From the NCBI GenBank assembly GCA_964372125.1, contig CAYJPL010000007.1, forward strand, positions 1 through 64,000: a stretch of DNA of 64,000 nucleotides, in the 5' to 3' direction. The position numbers and the translations under genes were made by a program. Shown here in pieces: positions 1 to 7,654 of this stretch. The notes beneath the pieces were generated by a model that saw nothing but the letters and a program-made list of their open reading frames with translations, was not told the origin of the DNA and ran no database searches. This stretch comes from Tannockella sp964372125 (GTDB taxonomy: Bacteria > Bacillota_I > Bacilli_A > Erysipelotrichales > Coprobacillaceae). The stretch's first letter is position 1; the number at the start of each line of letters is the position of its first letter.

Positions 1-2
1 TA

Positions 3-917
3 TTATTTTAATGATGATACATATTCATTGGCCATTTGCCCTGCAATAGCTCCATCATTTGTTGCTGTTACAACTTGTCGCAATACTTTAGCGCGAACAT
101 CACCCGCTCCAAAGATTCCTTTAATACTTGTCTCCATATGTTCATTAGTAAGAATATATCCTGTTTCATCTAATATATCTAAATCTTTAGCAAATGCAGT
201 TACTGGATCTAATCCTACAAATGGGAAGATTCCTTCTACTGCTATTTCGCTTATTTGATCTGTATTACTATCAATAATGCCTAATGCAGATACTTTATTG
301 TTTGTTTCAACAATATGGTGTGGTTTCTTTAAGAAGTGTACTTGAATTTTATCGTTTGCAAGAATTTTATCTTGAACAATTTTGTCAGCTCTAAATACAT
401 CACGGCGAACAATTAAATGTACTTTACTTGCAAATTTAGATAAATAGTGTGCTTCTTCTAGTGCTGAATTCCCACCACCAATTACTGCTGTTTCTTTTTC
501 TTTATAAAACGGTGCATCACATACTGCACAATACGATACTCCACGTCCTGTAAGTTCTTCTTCTTTTTCAAGTCCCATTTTTCTTTCAACAGTACCAGTT
601 GCAATAATGACCGCTTTTGCAATGTGCACAGTTTCACCGCAAATTACATGTTTTTCATCTCCATGGTCTTCAATTTTATCTACCATTCCATATTCATGCT
701 TTGCACCAAAAGAAAGTGCATGTTCATACATTTGGTATGCTAAATCCGGTCCAGCTGTCGCTTTTGTTCCTGGCCAGTTTTCAATATCTGCAGTGACATT
801 TAATTTCCCACCTGGAGCTCCTGCTTCTAAAATCATTACTTGTAATCCAGCTCTTGAAGCATAGATTGCAGCACTAAGTCCTGCAGGACCTGCACCAACA
901 ATAATTACATCATTCAT
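3..917 (-). CDS. trxB: Thioredoxin-disulfide reductase
   Basis: Cytosolic flavoenzyme that passes electrons from NADPH through FAD and a redox disulfide to thioredoxin. The 304 residues match the usual length. Visible are the FAD dinucleotide fold GAGPAG (8-13), the redox pair C130-A-V-C133, the NADPH fold GGGNS (147-151) with an RRxxxR stretch typical of NADPH preference, and the C-terminal FAD motif GAGDVR. The ATG at 915-917 has a GGAAGG site upstream and directly follows the PpaX-like gene, so the two are probably co-transcribed. In this window it could also feed the thioredoxin-coupled arsenate reductase at 1648-2055. That link is inference; the enzyme identity is firm. Confidence 0.96.
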   Translation of the reverse strand: MNDVIIVGAGPAGLSAAIYASRAGLQVMILEAGAPGGKLNVTADIENWPGTKATAGPDLAYQMYEHALSFGAKHEYGMVDKIEDHGDEKHVICGETVHIAKAVIIATGTVERKMGLEKEEELTGRGVSYCAVCDAPFYKEKETAVIGGGNSALEEAHYLSKFASKVHLIVRRDVFRADKIVQDKILANDKIQVHFLKKPHHIVETNNKVSALGIIDSNTDQISEIAVEGIFPFVGLDPVTAFAKDLDILDETGYILTNEHMETSIKGIFGAGDVRAKVLRQVVTATNDGAIAGQMANEYVSSLK

Positions 918-919
918 TA

Positions 920-1570
920 TTAATTACCTTCCTTTTCTATAAACGGGATAATTTCAGCCATTTCATCAATCATTAAATCTGGTCCTAACTTTTCCATTGA
1001 TTGATATCCTTTAGGTGTCCACTTAACACCAATTGAATGTATTTTAGCATTCTTTCCAGCTAAAATATCAACTGTATTATCTCCAATCATTACCCCTTTT
1101 GTTACACCTAGGTTTTTCATTGCCAGATTCACACCTTGTGGGTCTGGTTTTGTTACTTCTACATCATCTAATGCGATAACTGTATCAAAGTACTTTGTTA
1201 AATTAAAAGTATCTAATCCTATCATTGCCGCTACTTTAAACTTAGTAGTTACAATCGCAAGTGGATATCCTTGATTCTTTAAATATTCTAAAGTTTCAAC
1301 AACTGTTTTATATACATAGACATAATCTAAATGTTTTTCATGATTAAACTCACGATAGTATTCAATTAACTCTTGTGTCATACTAGGATCAAAATATTTC
1401 TCAAAAGAAGCTTTTAATGATGGCCCTAAAAAAGATAATAATTCTTCTCTAGATAATGTATGTTCTGGTTTGTATTTTTTAAATACCCATTTAAAGCTTT
1501 CTAAAATCAACTCATCCGTATATAAAATTGTTCCATCTAAATCAAACAATACTCCATAATCTTTTTTCAT
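920..1570 (-). CDS. ppaX: PpaX-like HAD phosphatase (pyrophosphatase)
   Basis: HAD-superfamily hydrolase of about 216 residues. The nucleophile motif FDLDGT is near the N-terminus and the acidic motif IGDNTVD is late, with a cap domain between them. In Bacillus, PpaX hydrolyses the pyrophosphate that HprK makes when it dephosphorylates Ser-HPr, and ppaX normally follows hprK-lgt. Here hprK-lgt lies about 13 kb upstream on the same strand. A longer reading frame would start at a GTG (1580-1582), but that GTG is part of the GTGAGGAG ribosome binding site. The ATG at 1568-1570 (MKKDYG) is preferred; the adjacent ATG at 1573 is possible. It could instead be a phosphoglycolate phosphatase (Gph), which sequence alone hardly separates. 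Confidence 0.8.
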   Translation of the reverse strand: MKKDYGVLFDLDGTILYTDELILESFKWVFKKYKPEHTLSREELLSFLGPSLKASFEKYFDPSMTQELIEYYREFNHEKHLDYVYVYKTVVETLEYLKNQGYPLAIVTTKFKVAAMIGLDTFNLTKYFDTVIALDDVEVTKPDPQGVNLAMKNLGVTKGVMIGDNTVDILAGKNAKIHSIGVKWTPKGYQSMEKLGPDLMIDEMAEIIPFIEKEGN

Positions 1571-1626
1571 CATACTCCTCACTTTCTATTATATCCATTA
1601 TATATTATTTTGCTAATAGAATACAT

Positions 1627-1649
1627 AAAAAGATGCTAAGCATCTTTTT
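1627..1649. terminator. Bidirectional terminator after arsC
   Basis: Near-perfect palindrome of the form AAAAAGATGCT-A-AGCATCTTTTT that overlaps the arsC stop codon. With the terminal T tract on either strand it would end the arsenic operon before the ppaX promoter region. Confidence 0.85.
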
Positions 1650-2055
1650 ATAGGTTACCATCGATAATTCTTTGTTTTAATTCAAGAATTTTTTGTTCGA
1701 TTGTTTCAATTGTATAAATGAAGAATGAATCTTCTTTACCACTTGGATCATCTAATCCCCAATCCTCACGATGAGAGCATGGTAACATTGGACAATTCAC
1801 ATTACATCCCATTGTGATTACAATATCAACAGTAGGAATATCTTTAAGTATTTTACTTGTTTGTGTTTCTTCCATATCAATACCATGAACATCTTTCATT
1901 AATCGAACTGCATCTTGATTAATTTGTGGTTTTGTTTCTGTACCTGCTGAATAACTTTCAAATACATCACTTGCTAATTTTTTTCCTAATGCCTCAGCAA
2001 TTTGACTACGGCATGAATTGTGTACACACACGAATGCTACTTTTGGTTTTGTCAT
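1648..2055 (-). CDS. arsC: Arsenate reductase, thioredoxin-coupled (ArsC)
   Basis: Reduces arsenate to arsenite in the cytosol so that it can be pumped out. It has the low-molecular-weight phosphatase fold with the CX5R loop at C10-R16 (CVHNSCR). A second cysteine cluster, C84, C88 and C93 in GCNVNCPMLPC, precedes the DDPSGK motif. That matches the thioredoxin-dependent ArsC class, which relays a disulfide along the protein. Length (135 residues) is typical. It is the last gene of the ars operon, 11 bases after the ACR3 pump, and the thioredoxin reductase at the window start could recycle its partner. Which of the three later cysteines takes part in the relay cannot be decided here. Confidence 0.95.
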   Translation of the reverse strand: MTKPKVAFVCVHNSCRSQIAEALGKKLASDVFESYSAGTETKPQINQDAVRLMKDVHGIDMEETQTSKILKDIPTVDIVITMGCNVNCPMLPCSHREDWGLDDPSGKEDSFFIYTIETIEQKILELKQRIIDGNL

Positions 2056-2066
2056 TTTTACGTCTC

Positions 2067-3098
2067 CTATTTAAACCATGATTTTGTATTGTTTGCAAAT
2101 TTTACAAGCATTAACATTACTGGTACCTCTACAAGTAACCCAACTGTTGTTGCAAGTACTACTGGACTATCGATTCCAAATAATGTAACAGCTAATGCTA
2201 CTGCAAGTTCAAAGAAGTTCGATGCTCCAATCATTCCTGCTGGCGCTGCTACACTATGTGGTAATTTTAATAATTTTGCTCCACCATATGCTAATGCAAA
2301 GATTAGTACTGTTTGTAATACTAAAGGTATTGCGATTAATAATACATTTAAAGGATTCTCAAGAATTACTGTACCCTGTAATGAGAAAATAATTGTTAAT
2401 GTTAGTAATAATGCAATTACTGTTACATTATTGAATTTCTTTAAGAATACATTTTCAAAATAATCTAAACCTTTTGATTTAATAATCGTTGTTCTTGTAA
2501 CAATTCCAGCTACTAGTGGAATGACTACGAATAATATTAATGATAATAATAATGTATCCCAAGGAATTTGCACTCCTGTAACACCTAATAAGAATCCTAC
2601 AATTGGTACGAATGCAACTAAAATGATTAAGTCATTTGTAGCTACTTGTACTACTGTATATGCTGCATCACCATCAGTTAAATAACTCCAAACAAATACC
2701 ATTGCAGTACATGGTGCAGCTCCAAGTAAGATTGCACCTGCCAAATAATCATTTGCAAGAGCTTCTGGTAACAGTCCTTTAAAGAATACAAAGAAGAATA
2801 AATATGCTATTGCAAACATTGTAAATGGTTTAATTAACCAGTTAACAATCCAAGTAACATATAAACCTTTAGGGTTTTTTCCTACTTCTTTAATACTTTT
2901 AAAATCAACTTTTAACATCATTGGATAAATCATTAACCAAATTAATATCGCGATTGGTAATGATACATTTGCATACTCAAAGTTCCCTAAAAACTCTGGT
3001 ATTGCAGGTAGCAATGAACCAATTAAAATCCCTGCACCCATACAAAGCACTACCCACAGTGTTAAGTACTTTTCAAAAAATCCTATTTTCTTTTCCAC
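2067..3098 (-). CDS. acr3: ACR3-family arsenite efflux permease
   Basis: Membrane antiporter that exports arsenite, 343 residues with about ten hydrophobic segments. The family-defining stretch GAAPCTAMVFVWSYLTDGD (with the conserved cysteine) and the following TNDLIIL segment are present, and lengths agree. This is the ACR3 (BASS-superfamily) type, not the ArsB type of E. coli plasmids. It lies between the thioredoxin-like gene (2 bases upstream) and arsC (11 bases downstream), so pump and reductase are co-expressed. Some databases label this family arsB. Confidence 0.95.
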   Translation of the reverse strand: MEKKIGFFEKYLTLWVVLCMGAGILIGSLLPAIPEFLGNFEYANVSLPIAILIWLMIYPMMLKVDFKSIKEVGKNPKGLYVTWIVNWLIKPFTMFAIAYLFFFVFFKGLLPEALANDYLAGAILLGAAPCTAMVFVWSYLTDGDAAYTVVQVATNDLIILVAFVPIVGFLLGVTGVQIPWDTLLLSLILFVVIPLVAGIVTRTTIIKSKGLDYFENVFLKKFNNVTVIALLLTLTIIFSLQGTVILENPLNVLLIAIPLVLQTVLIFALAYGGAKLLKLPHSVAAPAGMIGASNFFELAVALAVTLFGIDSPVVLATTVGLLVEVPVMLMLVKFANNTKSWFK

Positions 3099-3100
3099 TT

Positions 3101-3448
3101 CTAAAGCTCCTTACTAATCATTTCTTTTGCATTTTCTACAGTAATTAATTTACCTTGACATAATACTTTACTATTTACAACTAATGCTGGTGTTTGCATA
3201 ACACCATATTTAGCGATTGTTTCCATATCACCAATATTTACAACTGTTTCTTCGATCCCTAATTCTTTAACCGCAACTTGCACGTTTTCGAAACTTTGAG
3301 AACTCTTTTTACAACATGCTCCAAGAACAATGATTTTTGCTCCAACTTGCTCTTCAATAGAACAAGTATTTCCACATGCACAAGGTGCTTCTACTTTTTT
3401 AATGTCTTTTACTTCTACTTTCTTTTTTCCAAAATTTAAAAATGCCAT
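3101..3448 (-). CDS. Cys-rich thioredoxin-like protein of the ars operon
   Basis: Small 115-residue thioredoxin-fold protein of the redox-active-disulfide-2 (thioredoxin_3) kind. The body begins AKIIVLGACC, with adjacent C45-C46 where the family usually has CxxC, and has the cis-proline motif TPALV near P87. An N-terminal extension carries C23, C25 and C29 (CACGNTC), a metal-binding-like pattern, and there is one late C97. Such proteins are commonly encoded beside COG0701 permeases, as here (21 bases downstream of one). A role in metalloid binding or redox hand-off to the permease or the ACR3 pump is inference. A strong AGGAGG site precedes the ATG. Confidence 0.8.
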   Translation of the reverse strand: MAFLNFGKKKVEVKDIKKVEAPCACGNTCSIEEQVGAKIIVLGACCKKSSQSFENVQVAVKELGIEETVVNIGDMETIAKYGVMQTPALVVNSKVLCQGKLITVENAKEMISKEL

Positions 3449-3469
3449 CTTTCTTTTCCTCCTGTTGTT

Positions 3470-4483
3470 TTATACTAATAAGTATTGGAAGATATTAAAT
3501 AAATATCCAACAATAATAATTCCACTTGCACAAATAATAATAAACGCTGCTAACAGTTTTGGTTTAACTGCTTTTTTCAACATAATTAATGATGGTAAAC
3601 TTAATGTTGTTACTGACATCATAAATGCTAATATAGTTCCTAGTTGAGCACCTTTTGAAAGTAATGCTTCAGCAATAGGGATTGTACCAAATATATCTGC
3701 ATAGATTGGAATACCCACAATAGTTGCTAAGAATACACCAAATGGATTATTACTTCCTAATAAGTTTTCAATTACATCTTGTGGTATCCAGTTATGAATT
3801 ACTGCTCCAATACCAACACCTACTAAAATATACGGGAAAACTTTTTTGAATGTTTCGACAACTTGATCACGAGCATATGCAATACGATCTTTTCTTGTAA
3901 GTTCTTCTGATTCAATATCGATGTTACTTGCATTCATAATGAAATCTTCTACATGTCGGTGCATCCCCATTTTATCAAGAATTGTACCACCAATGACTGC
4001 AATAACTAAACCAACGATTACATAAACAACAGCAACTCGCCATCCAAAGATACTCATTAATAATACTAAACTACCTAGATCTACCATTGGGGATGATATC
4101 AAGAAACTAAATGTTACTCCCACCGGCAACCCGGCACTTGTAAATCCCATAAATAACGGAATTGACGAACAAGAACAAAACGGTGTTACTGTACCAAGCA
4201 AAGCTGATACAATATTTGCCCATATTCCCTTAAAACGACTTAAAATACGTTTGCTTCTTTCTGGTGGAAAGTAACTTTGAATATATGAAATCATAAAGAT
4301 TAATGAGCATAATAATACGACAATCTTTATTACATCATATATAAAAAACTGTAAGCTCCCACCTAATGGTGACGTGATATCCAACCCTAGTGTTGTAAGC
4401 AGCGATCCAGCTAAATCATTTAGCCACTTCATCCCTAAAACTTGAGATTGAATAAAGTCCCATACTGAACTAATTATTTCCAT
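3470..4483 (-). CDS. COG0701 permease, ArsP-like
   Basis: Integral membrane protein of 337 residues with about eight hydrophobic segments. The family signature TPFCSCSSIP is at 100-109, followed by the membrane stretch ending SSPMVDLGS. The family (DUF318/COG0701) includes ArsP, an exporter of trivalent organoarsenicals, and permeases of unknown substrate. First gene after arsR in this operon; its ATG lies just downstream of a copy of the ArsR operator (4499-4518), with a GAGG site in between. An organoarsenical or arsenite export role is inferred from context. Together with ACR3 it gives the operon two unrelated exporters. Confidence 0.85.
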   Translation of the reverse strand: MEIISSVWDFIQSQVLGMKWLNDLAGSLLTTLGLDITSPLGGSLQFFIYDVIKIVVLLCSLIFMISYIQSYFPPERSKRILSRFKGIWANIVSALLGTVTPFCSCSSIPLFMGFTSAGLPVGVTFSFLISSPMVDLGSLVLLMSIFGWRVAVVYVIVGLVIAVIGGTILDKMGMHRHVEDFIMNASNIDIESEELTRKDRIAYARDQVVETFKKVFPYILVGVGIGAVIHNWIPQDVIENLLGSNNPFGVFLATIVGIPIYADIFGTIPIAEALLSKGAQLGTILAFMMSVTTLSLPSLIMLKKAVKPKLLAAFIIICASGIIIVGYLFNIFQYLLV

Positions 4484-4498
4484 ATAATCCTCTTTCTT

Positions 4499-4518
4499 AT
4501 ATCAATTTTTTTTGATAT
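4499..4518. promoter_or_regulatory. ArsR operator copy in front of the permease gene
   Basis: Inverted repeat ATATCAA-N6-TTGATAT, the same 20-bp architecture as the two copies around the arsR promoter. It sits in the arsR-permease gap, 15 bases upstream of the permease ATG. I see no good -35 hexamer for a separate promoter, so it may act as a roadblock within the operon or control a weak internal start. Confidence 0.7.
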
Positions 4519-4550
4519 GTTTCATTTTTTTAATAGCAACAGTTATGTTG

Positions 4551-4835
4551 CTATTGTTTAGTAATTTCTTTTAATAACATGATAGCTTTTTGGCTTCCAC
4601 TATTACATACGCGATAGTTTGTCCATTTACCACTTTGCGAGCTTTTAACAACTCCCGCTTCAATTAATATTTTCATGTGATACGATAGTGCTGATTGTGC
4701 TATTCCTGTTGCATCAATCAGATCACAGGCACACTTTTCACCTTTATTTAATTCTTCTAAAATTCGAAGTCTTCTTTCATCGCAAAAAGCTTTAAACACT
4801 TTTGCTATTTCATTTCCATTACATTCACAATCCAT
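4551..4835 (-). CDS. arsR: ArsR/SmtB-family arsenic-responsive repressor
   Basis: Winged-helix metalloregulator of 94 residues that releases its operators when arsenite binds. The ECACDL-type motif of ArsR proteins is present (C35 and C37 in EKCACDL), within the region IDATGIAQSALSYHMKIL that forms the DNA-reading helices. Extra N-terminal cysteines (C3, C5) might add a ligand. A longer frame begins at GTG 4842-4844, but that GTG belongs to the GAGGTGA ribosome binding site, so the ATG at 4833-4835 is the better start. It leads the ars operon and should regulate itself through the operators at 4848-4867 and 4906-4925. Confidence 0.95.
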   Translation of the reverse strand: MDCECNGNEIAKVFKAFCDERRLRILEELNKGEKCACDLIDATGIAQSALSYHMKILIEAGVVKSSQSGKWTNYRVCNSGSQKAIMLLKEITKQ

Positions 4836-4847
4836 TATCTTCACCTC

Positions 4848-4867
4848 ATATCAAATCTTTTTGATAT
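4848..4867. promoter_or_regulatory. ArsR operator at the arsR start region
   Basis: ATATCAAA-TCTT-TTTGATAT, an eight-base inverted repeat in the arsR leader, just downstream of the -10 hexamer and directly upstream of the ribosome binding site. Bound ArsR here would cover the transcription start. Confidence 0.82.
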
Positions 4868-4871
4868 GTCA

Positions 4872-4900
4872 ATAATACTACTACATTCACAATATGTCAA
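4872..4900 (-). promoter_or_regulatory. arsR promoter
   Basis: On the minus strand the -35 is TTGACA (4895-4900) and the -10 is TATTAT (4872-4877), with exactly 17 bases between: a near-consensus vegetative promoter. It is flanked on both sides by 20-bp ArsR operator copies. Confidence 0.85.
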
Positions 4901-4905
4901 TACTC

Positions 4906-4925
4906 ATATCAAAATATTTTGATAT
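4906..4925. promoter_or_regulatory. ArsR operator upstream of the -35 (perfect palindrome)
   Basis: ATATCAAAATATTTTGATAT is a perfect 20-bp palindrome lying 5 bases upstream of the arsR -35 hexamer. It is the best of the three operator copies in this locus. Confidence 0.82.
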
Positions 4926-4940
4926 ATTTTCCAAATTATT

Positions 4941-4975
4941 AGTAAAGGACAATTAATCAATAATCGTCCTTTACT
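4941..4975 (-). terminator. Hairpin after the ABC ATPase gene
   Basis: Stem AGTAAAGGAC / GTCCTTTACT with a 15-base loop, directly after the ATPase stop codon. The following minus-strand bases are AT-rich but lack a clean T run, so it may be a weak terminator separating this operon from arsR. Confidence 0.55.
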
Positions 4976-4976
4976 A

Positions 4977-5609
4977 TTATATATTATCTAAGTCAATAAT
5001 TTCATCACACTGCATTGCTAATTCTTTGTCGTGGGTGGCAATTAGTACAATTTTTCCTTTGTTTGTACACTCTTTTAATAAGTTAAATACATTTGTACTA
5101 TTGTCTTCATCTAAGTTACCTGTTGGTTCATCACATAAAATGATTTTAGAAGGTTTTAAAAATAATCTTGCAAGTGCCACTCTTTGTTGTTGTCCACCAG
5201 ACAATATATGCACCTTTGTCTTCAAATCTACATCAAGTCCTACTTTTTTTAATACATCTTTCATTATTTTTGTTTTATCCTTTTTCTTTATGTACTTAAG
5301 TGCCATATTTAAATTGTAATAAATACTTTCATTTTGACATAATGCATAATTTTGAAATAGGTAAGATATTTCTTCTCTTCTAATCTTTGTTGCTCGAAAA
5401 CTACTTGGTTTGCATAATTGTTGATTATCAATGATTATCTTTCCTCTTGTAGGCATATCTAAAAGTCCAATCATATTTAATAACGTTGATTTCCCGCTAC
5501 CTGACTTCCCAATGATAGCGATTGTTTTTCCTGTATCACATTGAAAATTAAAATCTTTAATCACTTCATGTTTTCCATATGTTTTTGATAAGTTCTCAAT
5601 TTTTATCAT
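4977..5609 (-). CDS. ABC transporter ATP-binding protein, lactococcin-972-type immunity/export
   Basis: Cytosolic ATPase of 210 residues that energises the adjacent membrane protein. Walker A GKSGSGKS is at 34-41, the signature is LSGGQQQRV and Walker B is ILCDEPTGNLD. The short form with the Q-loop YLFQNYAL resembles MacB/LolD-type ATPases and those paired with bacteriocin-associated membrane proteins. Its ATG overlaps the stop of the 682-residue membrane gene (ATGA), so translation is coupled. Function is inferred from the partner: export of, or immunity to, a lactococcin-972-like bacteriocin, or removal of a cell-envelope peptide. Confidence 0.85.
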   Translation of the reverse strand: MIKIENLSKTYGKHEVIKDFNFQCDTGKTIAIIGKSGSGKSTLLNMIGLLDMPTRGKIIIDNQQLCKPSSFRATKIRREEISYLFQNYALCQNESIYYNLNMALKYIKKKDKTKIMKDVLKKVGLDVDLKTKVHILSGGQQQRVALARLFLKPSKIILCDEPTGNLDEDNSTNVFNLLKECTNKGKIVLIATHDKELAMQCDEIIDLDNI

Positions 5610-7654
5610 GTTAGATCTCCTTTATTTAGATTTTCAACCATAGACTTTTTATGTATCATCAATGCTGTACAAAGAAGTACTCCTAAATCAAACAAGGCAA
5701 GTAGAATTGCTGGAAAAATCATAAAATCAAGATATACCAAGATTGCTGCTAAAAGAGCATAGATTAAAACTTCTTCAATAAATAAATCATAGTATATGTC
5801 AATAAAGCGATATCCATGCATTTTCTTTACAGTTATTTTTTGTCGATTTACTTTAAAGTATTGCTGTGCATACTGAATAATAGTGATAATTACCACACAA
5901 GATGCTACAAGGAATATAAATAAACTATTTTTCAACATGTTTTCATAAGTATGTTGATATGTATTGAGCTGGTTTTCTAGTGTTGCGACATCTATTTTAC
6001 CAGTAAAATATTCTCCCGCTTGATCAGTAATATCATCATGGTAATACACATCAATAATTGGACTTCGCTCAATTGGTTGTACTAGATCCATTGTAACAAT
6101 AAATATTGGGTCAGATTCGTTAAAATATATATATGAAAATATCGGTAAATTCTCAAGATTCTTACATACAATAATTTCTACATCCAATACTGTAGTAGGT
6201 AGTGCAAGTGCATCAATATCTAAATCAGCATTACTTGTCAATATATATACGTCATCACTGTTTTTATTAAAATTCACTTCCTGATTATCTTTATCTAAAA
6301 TAGACTGTAATGTCGTATAGTTATAGTTTACTTCGTAAACAGGTATTTGTATTTGTTGTTCCCCATTTGGAGATATTTCATAGTACGAGGACTCTTTGAA
6401 ATATATCGCCCCTTTTTCATTTAGTAAATTGTATCCTTCTAAATACTCTTTTAAAATTGGTTCATTAGTAAAATCCTTATTTGGATTTTGAAAATAATCA
6501 TCATAATACCTTGATAAATCATATCCATTATTTCTATATTGTGGCTTAAGTGTTTCAATATAGTGATAGTTATTATCTATTTGATTTATATCGTCTATTT
6601 TATGCAGAGCAAGACTTGATAACGAATAGTCTCCAATTGCTCCAAGAAGTAATGGATACAGTGCTATTATACATATGATTTTTATGATTGTACTTGTCGT
6701 CATAAAAACTCTCATATGTCGATTCCCTTTAAGTAAAATTGCATTACTTGTGAGAGATATAACTATTAAGTACAACGACAATATACTAAGGTAGAATATA
6801 CTTTCTTTGATTGTCCATTTCATTAAATCAATGAGTAGAGATATTGTTACACTATTTATCTGATCTATGTAGAAACATGAAATGATTCCAATTGTCATAA
6901 TAGGACAAATGATAATAATTAAAATTGGTATCATGAAAATCTCTTTAAATATCGAAAAACTATGATATCCATGTAATCTCATTACTGCTATTTTCTTAGT
7001 ATTCTTGCTAATAAATGTCAACAATACAATACTTGTTAGAAACAAGCAAATAAGTAGTGGTAAAAATAAACGTTCTTGTATGTTATTTTGGATACTAGGC
7101 GCATCTTGGACATATTCTATTTGTTCATTTATATAATCTTGATAGTCTACACCAATCGATTCTATGGCACTATTTACTTCTTCATTAGAATAACCATAAA
7201 CTGTTATTAAGCCTGGATGTTGTACTAACAGGTTAAAAGGTTTTATTTCGACATCAATTGATTTATTTAATAAATATAGATTTTCCCCACTTTGATAGTA
7301 ATTGGTATTACTCCCATCAAAGACAAGCGATTGTGTTGTTGCAATATCAAATATTGTGTCCAACTCTCCATCATAACAAATATCATAGTAATATTGATTG
7401 CGTTCTTCATTAATATTATATACTTCTACTAACACATTGTATTGTTTACAAACTTCTTCAATTTTATTATTGAATATATTTAAATCCGTATTATAAAAAT
7501 CTTCATTAAATAACAAACTACTACTTACCTTATCTTCCTTATAGCCATACAACAACATTGTATCTGTAATAGACTTTTCTTCATGTACTGCGACAATAAG
7601 GGTAAATACAATGATATTTGAACATATCATTAGTAACAAAAATAGTTTTTTCAT
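5606..7654 (-). CDS. Bacteriocin-associated integral membrane protein (FtsX-like permease)
   Basis: 682-residue membrane protein. There is an N-terminal hydrophobic segment (about 1-22), an outside domain to about 195, a membrane bundle near 198-345, a second outside domain, and a terminal membrane bundle from about 580. This is the layout of the bacteriocin-associated (bact_immun_7tm / DUF1430) family found with lactococcin 972. The stretches KIAVMRLHGYHSFSIFKE and KITVKKMHGYRFIDIYYD are two FtsX-type coupling regions, showing internal duplication. It is translationally coupled to the ATPase gene. The usual small bacteriocin gene upstream is not visible. Family assignment is from pattern memory, so moderate. 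Confidence 0.75.
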   Translation of the reverse strand: MKKLFLLLMICSNIIVFTLIVAVHEEKSITDTMLLYGYKEDKVSSSLLFNEDFYNTDLNIFNNKIEEVCKQYNVLVEVYNINEERNQYYYDICYDGELDTIFDIATTQSLVFDGSNTNYYQSGENLYLLNKSIDVEIKPFNLLVQHPGLITVYGYSNEEVNSAIESIGVDYQDYINEQIEYVQDAPSIQNNIQERLFLPLLICLFLTSIVLLTFISKNTKKIAVMRLHGYHSFSIFKEIFMIPILIIIICPIMTIGIISCFYIDQINSVTISLLIDLMKWTIKESIFYLSILSLYLIVISLTSNAILLKGNRHMRVFMTTSTIIKIICIIALYPLLLGAIGDYSLSSLALHKIDDINQIDNNYHYIETLKPQYRNNGYDLSRYYDDYFQNPNKDFTNEPILKEYLEGYNLLNEKGAIYFKESSYYEISPNGEQQIQIPVYEVNYNYTTLQSILDKDNQEVNFNKNSDDVYILTSNADLDIDALALPTTVLDVEIIVCKNLENLPIFSYIYFNESDPIFIVTMDLVQPIERSPIIDVYYHDDITDQAGEYFTGKIDVATLENQLNTYQHTYENMLKNSLFIFLVASCVVIITIIQYAQQYFKVNRQKITVKKMHGYRFIDIYYDLFIEEVLIYALLAAILVYLDFMIFPAILLALFDLGVLLCTALMIHKKSMVENLNKGDLT

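Noticed and set aside
2020..2463. Long plus-strand frame of 147 residues opposite the ACR3 gene
   Set aside because: It is antisense to a clear membrane protein gene and has the Asn/Thr-rich look of a reverse-strand shadow.
4842..4844. GTG start for arsR giving 97 residues
   Set aside because: The GTG lies inside the GAGGTGA ribosome binding site of the ATG at 4833-4835, which fits better.
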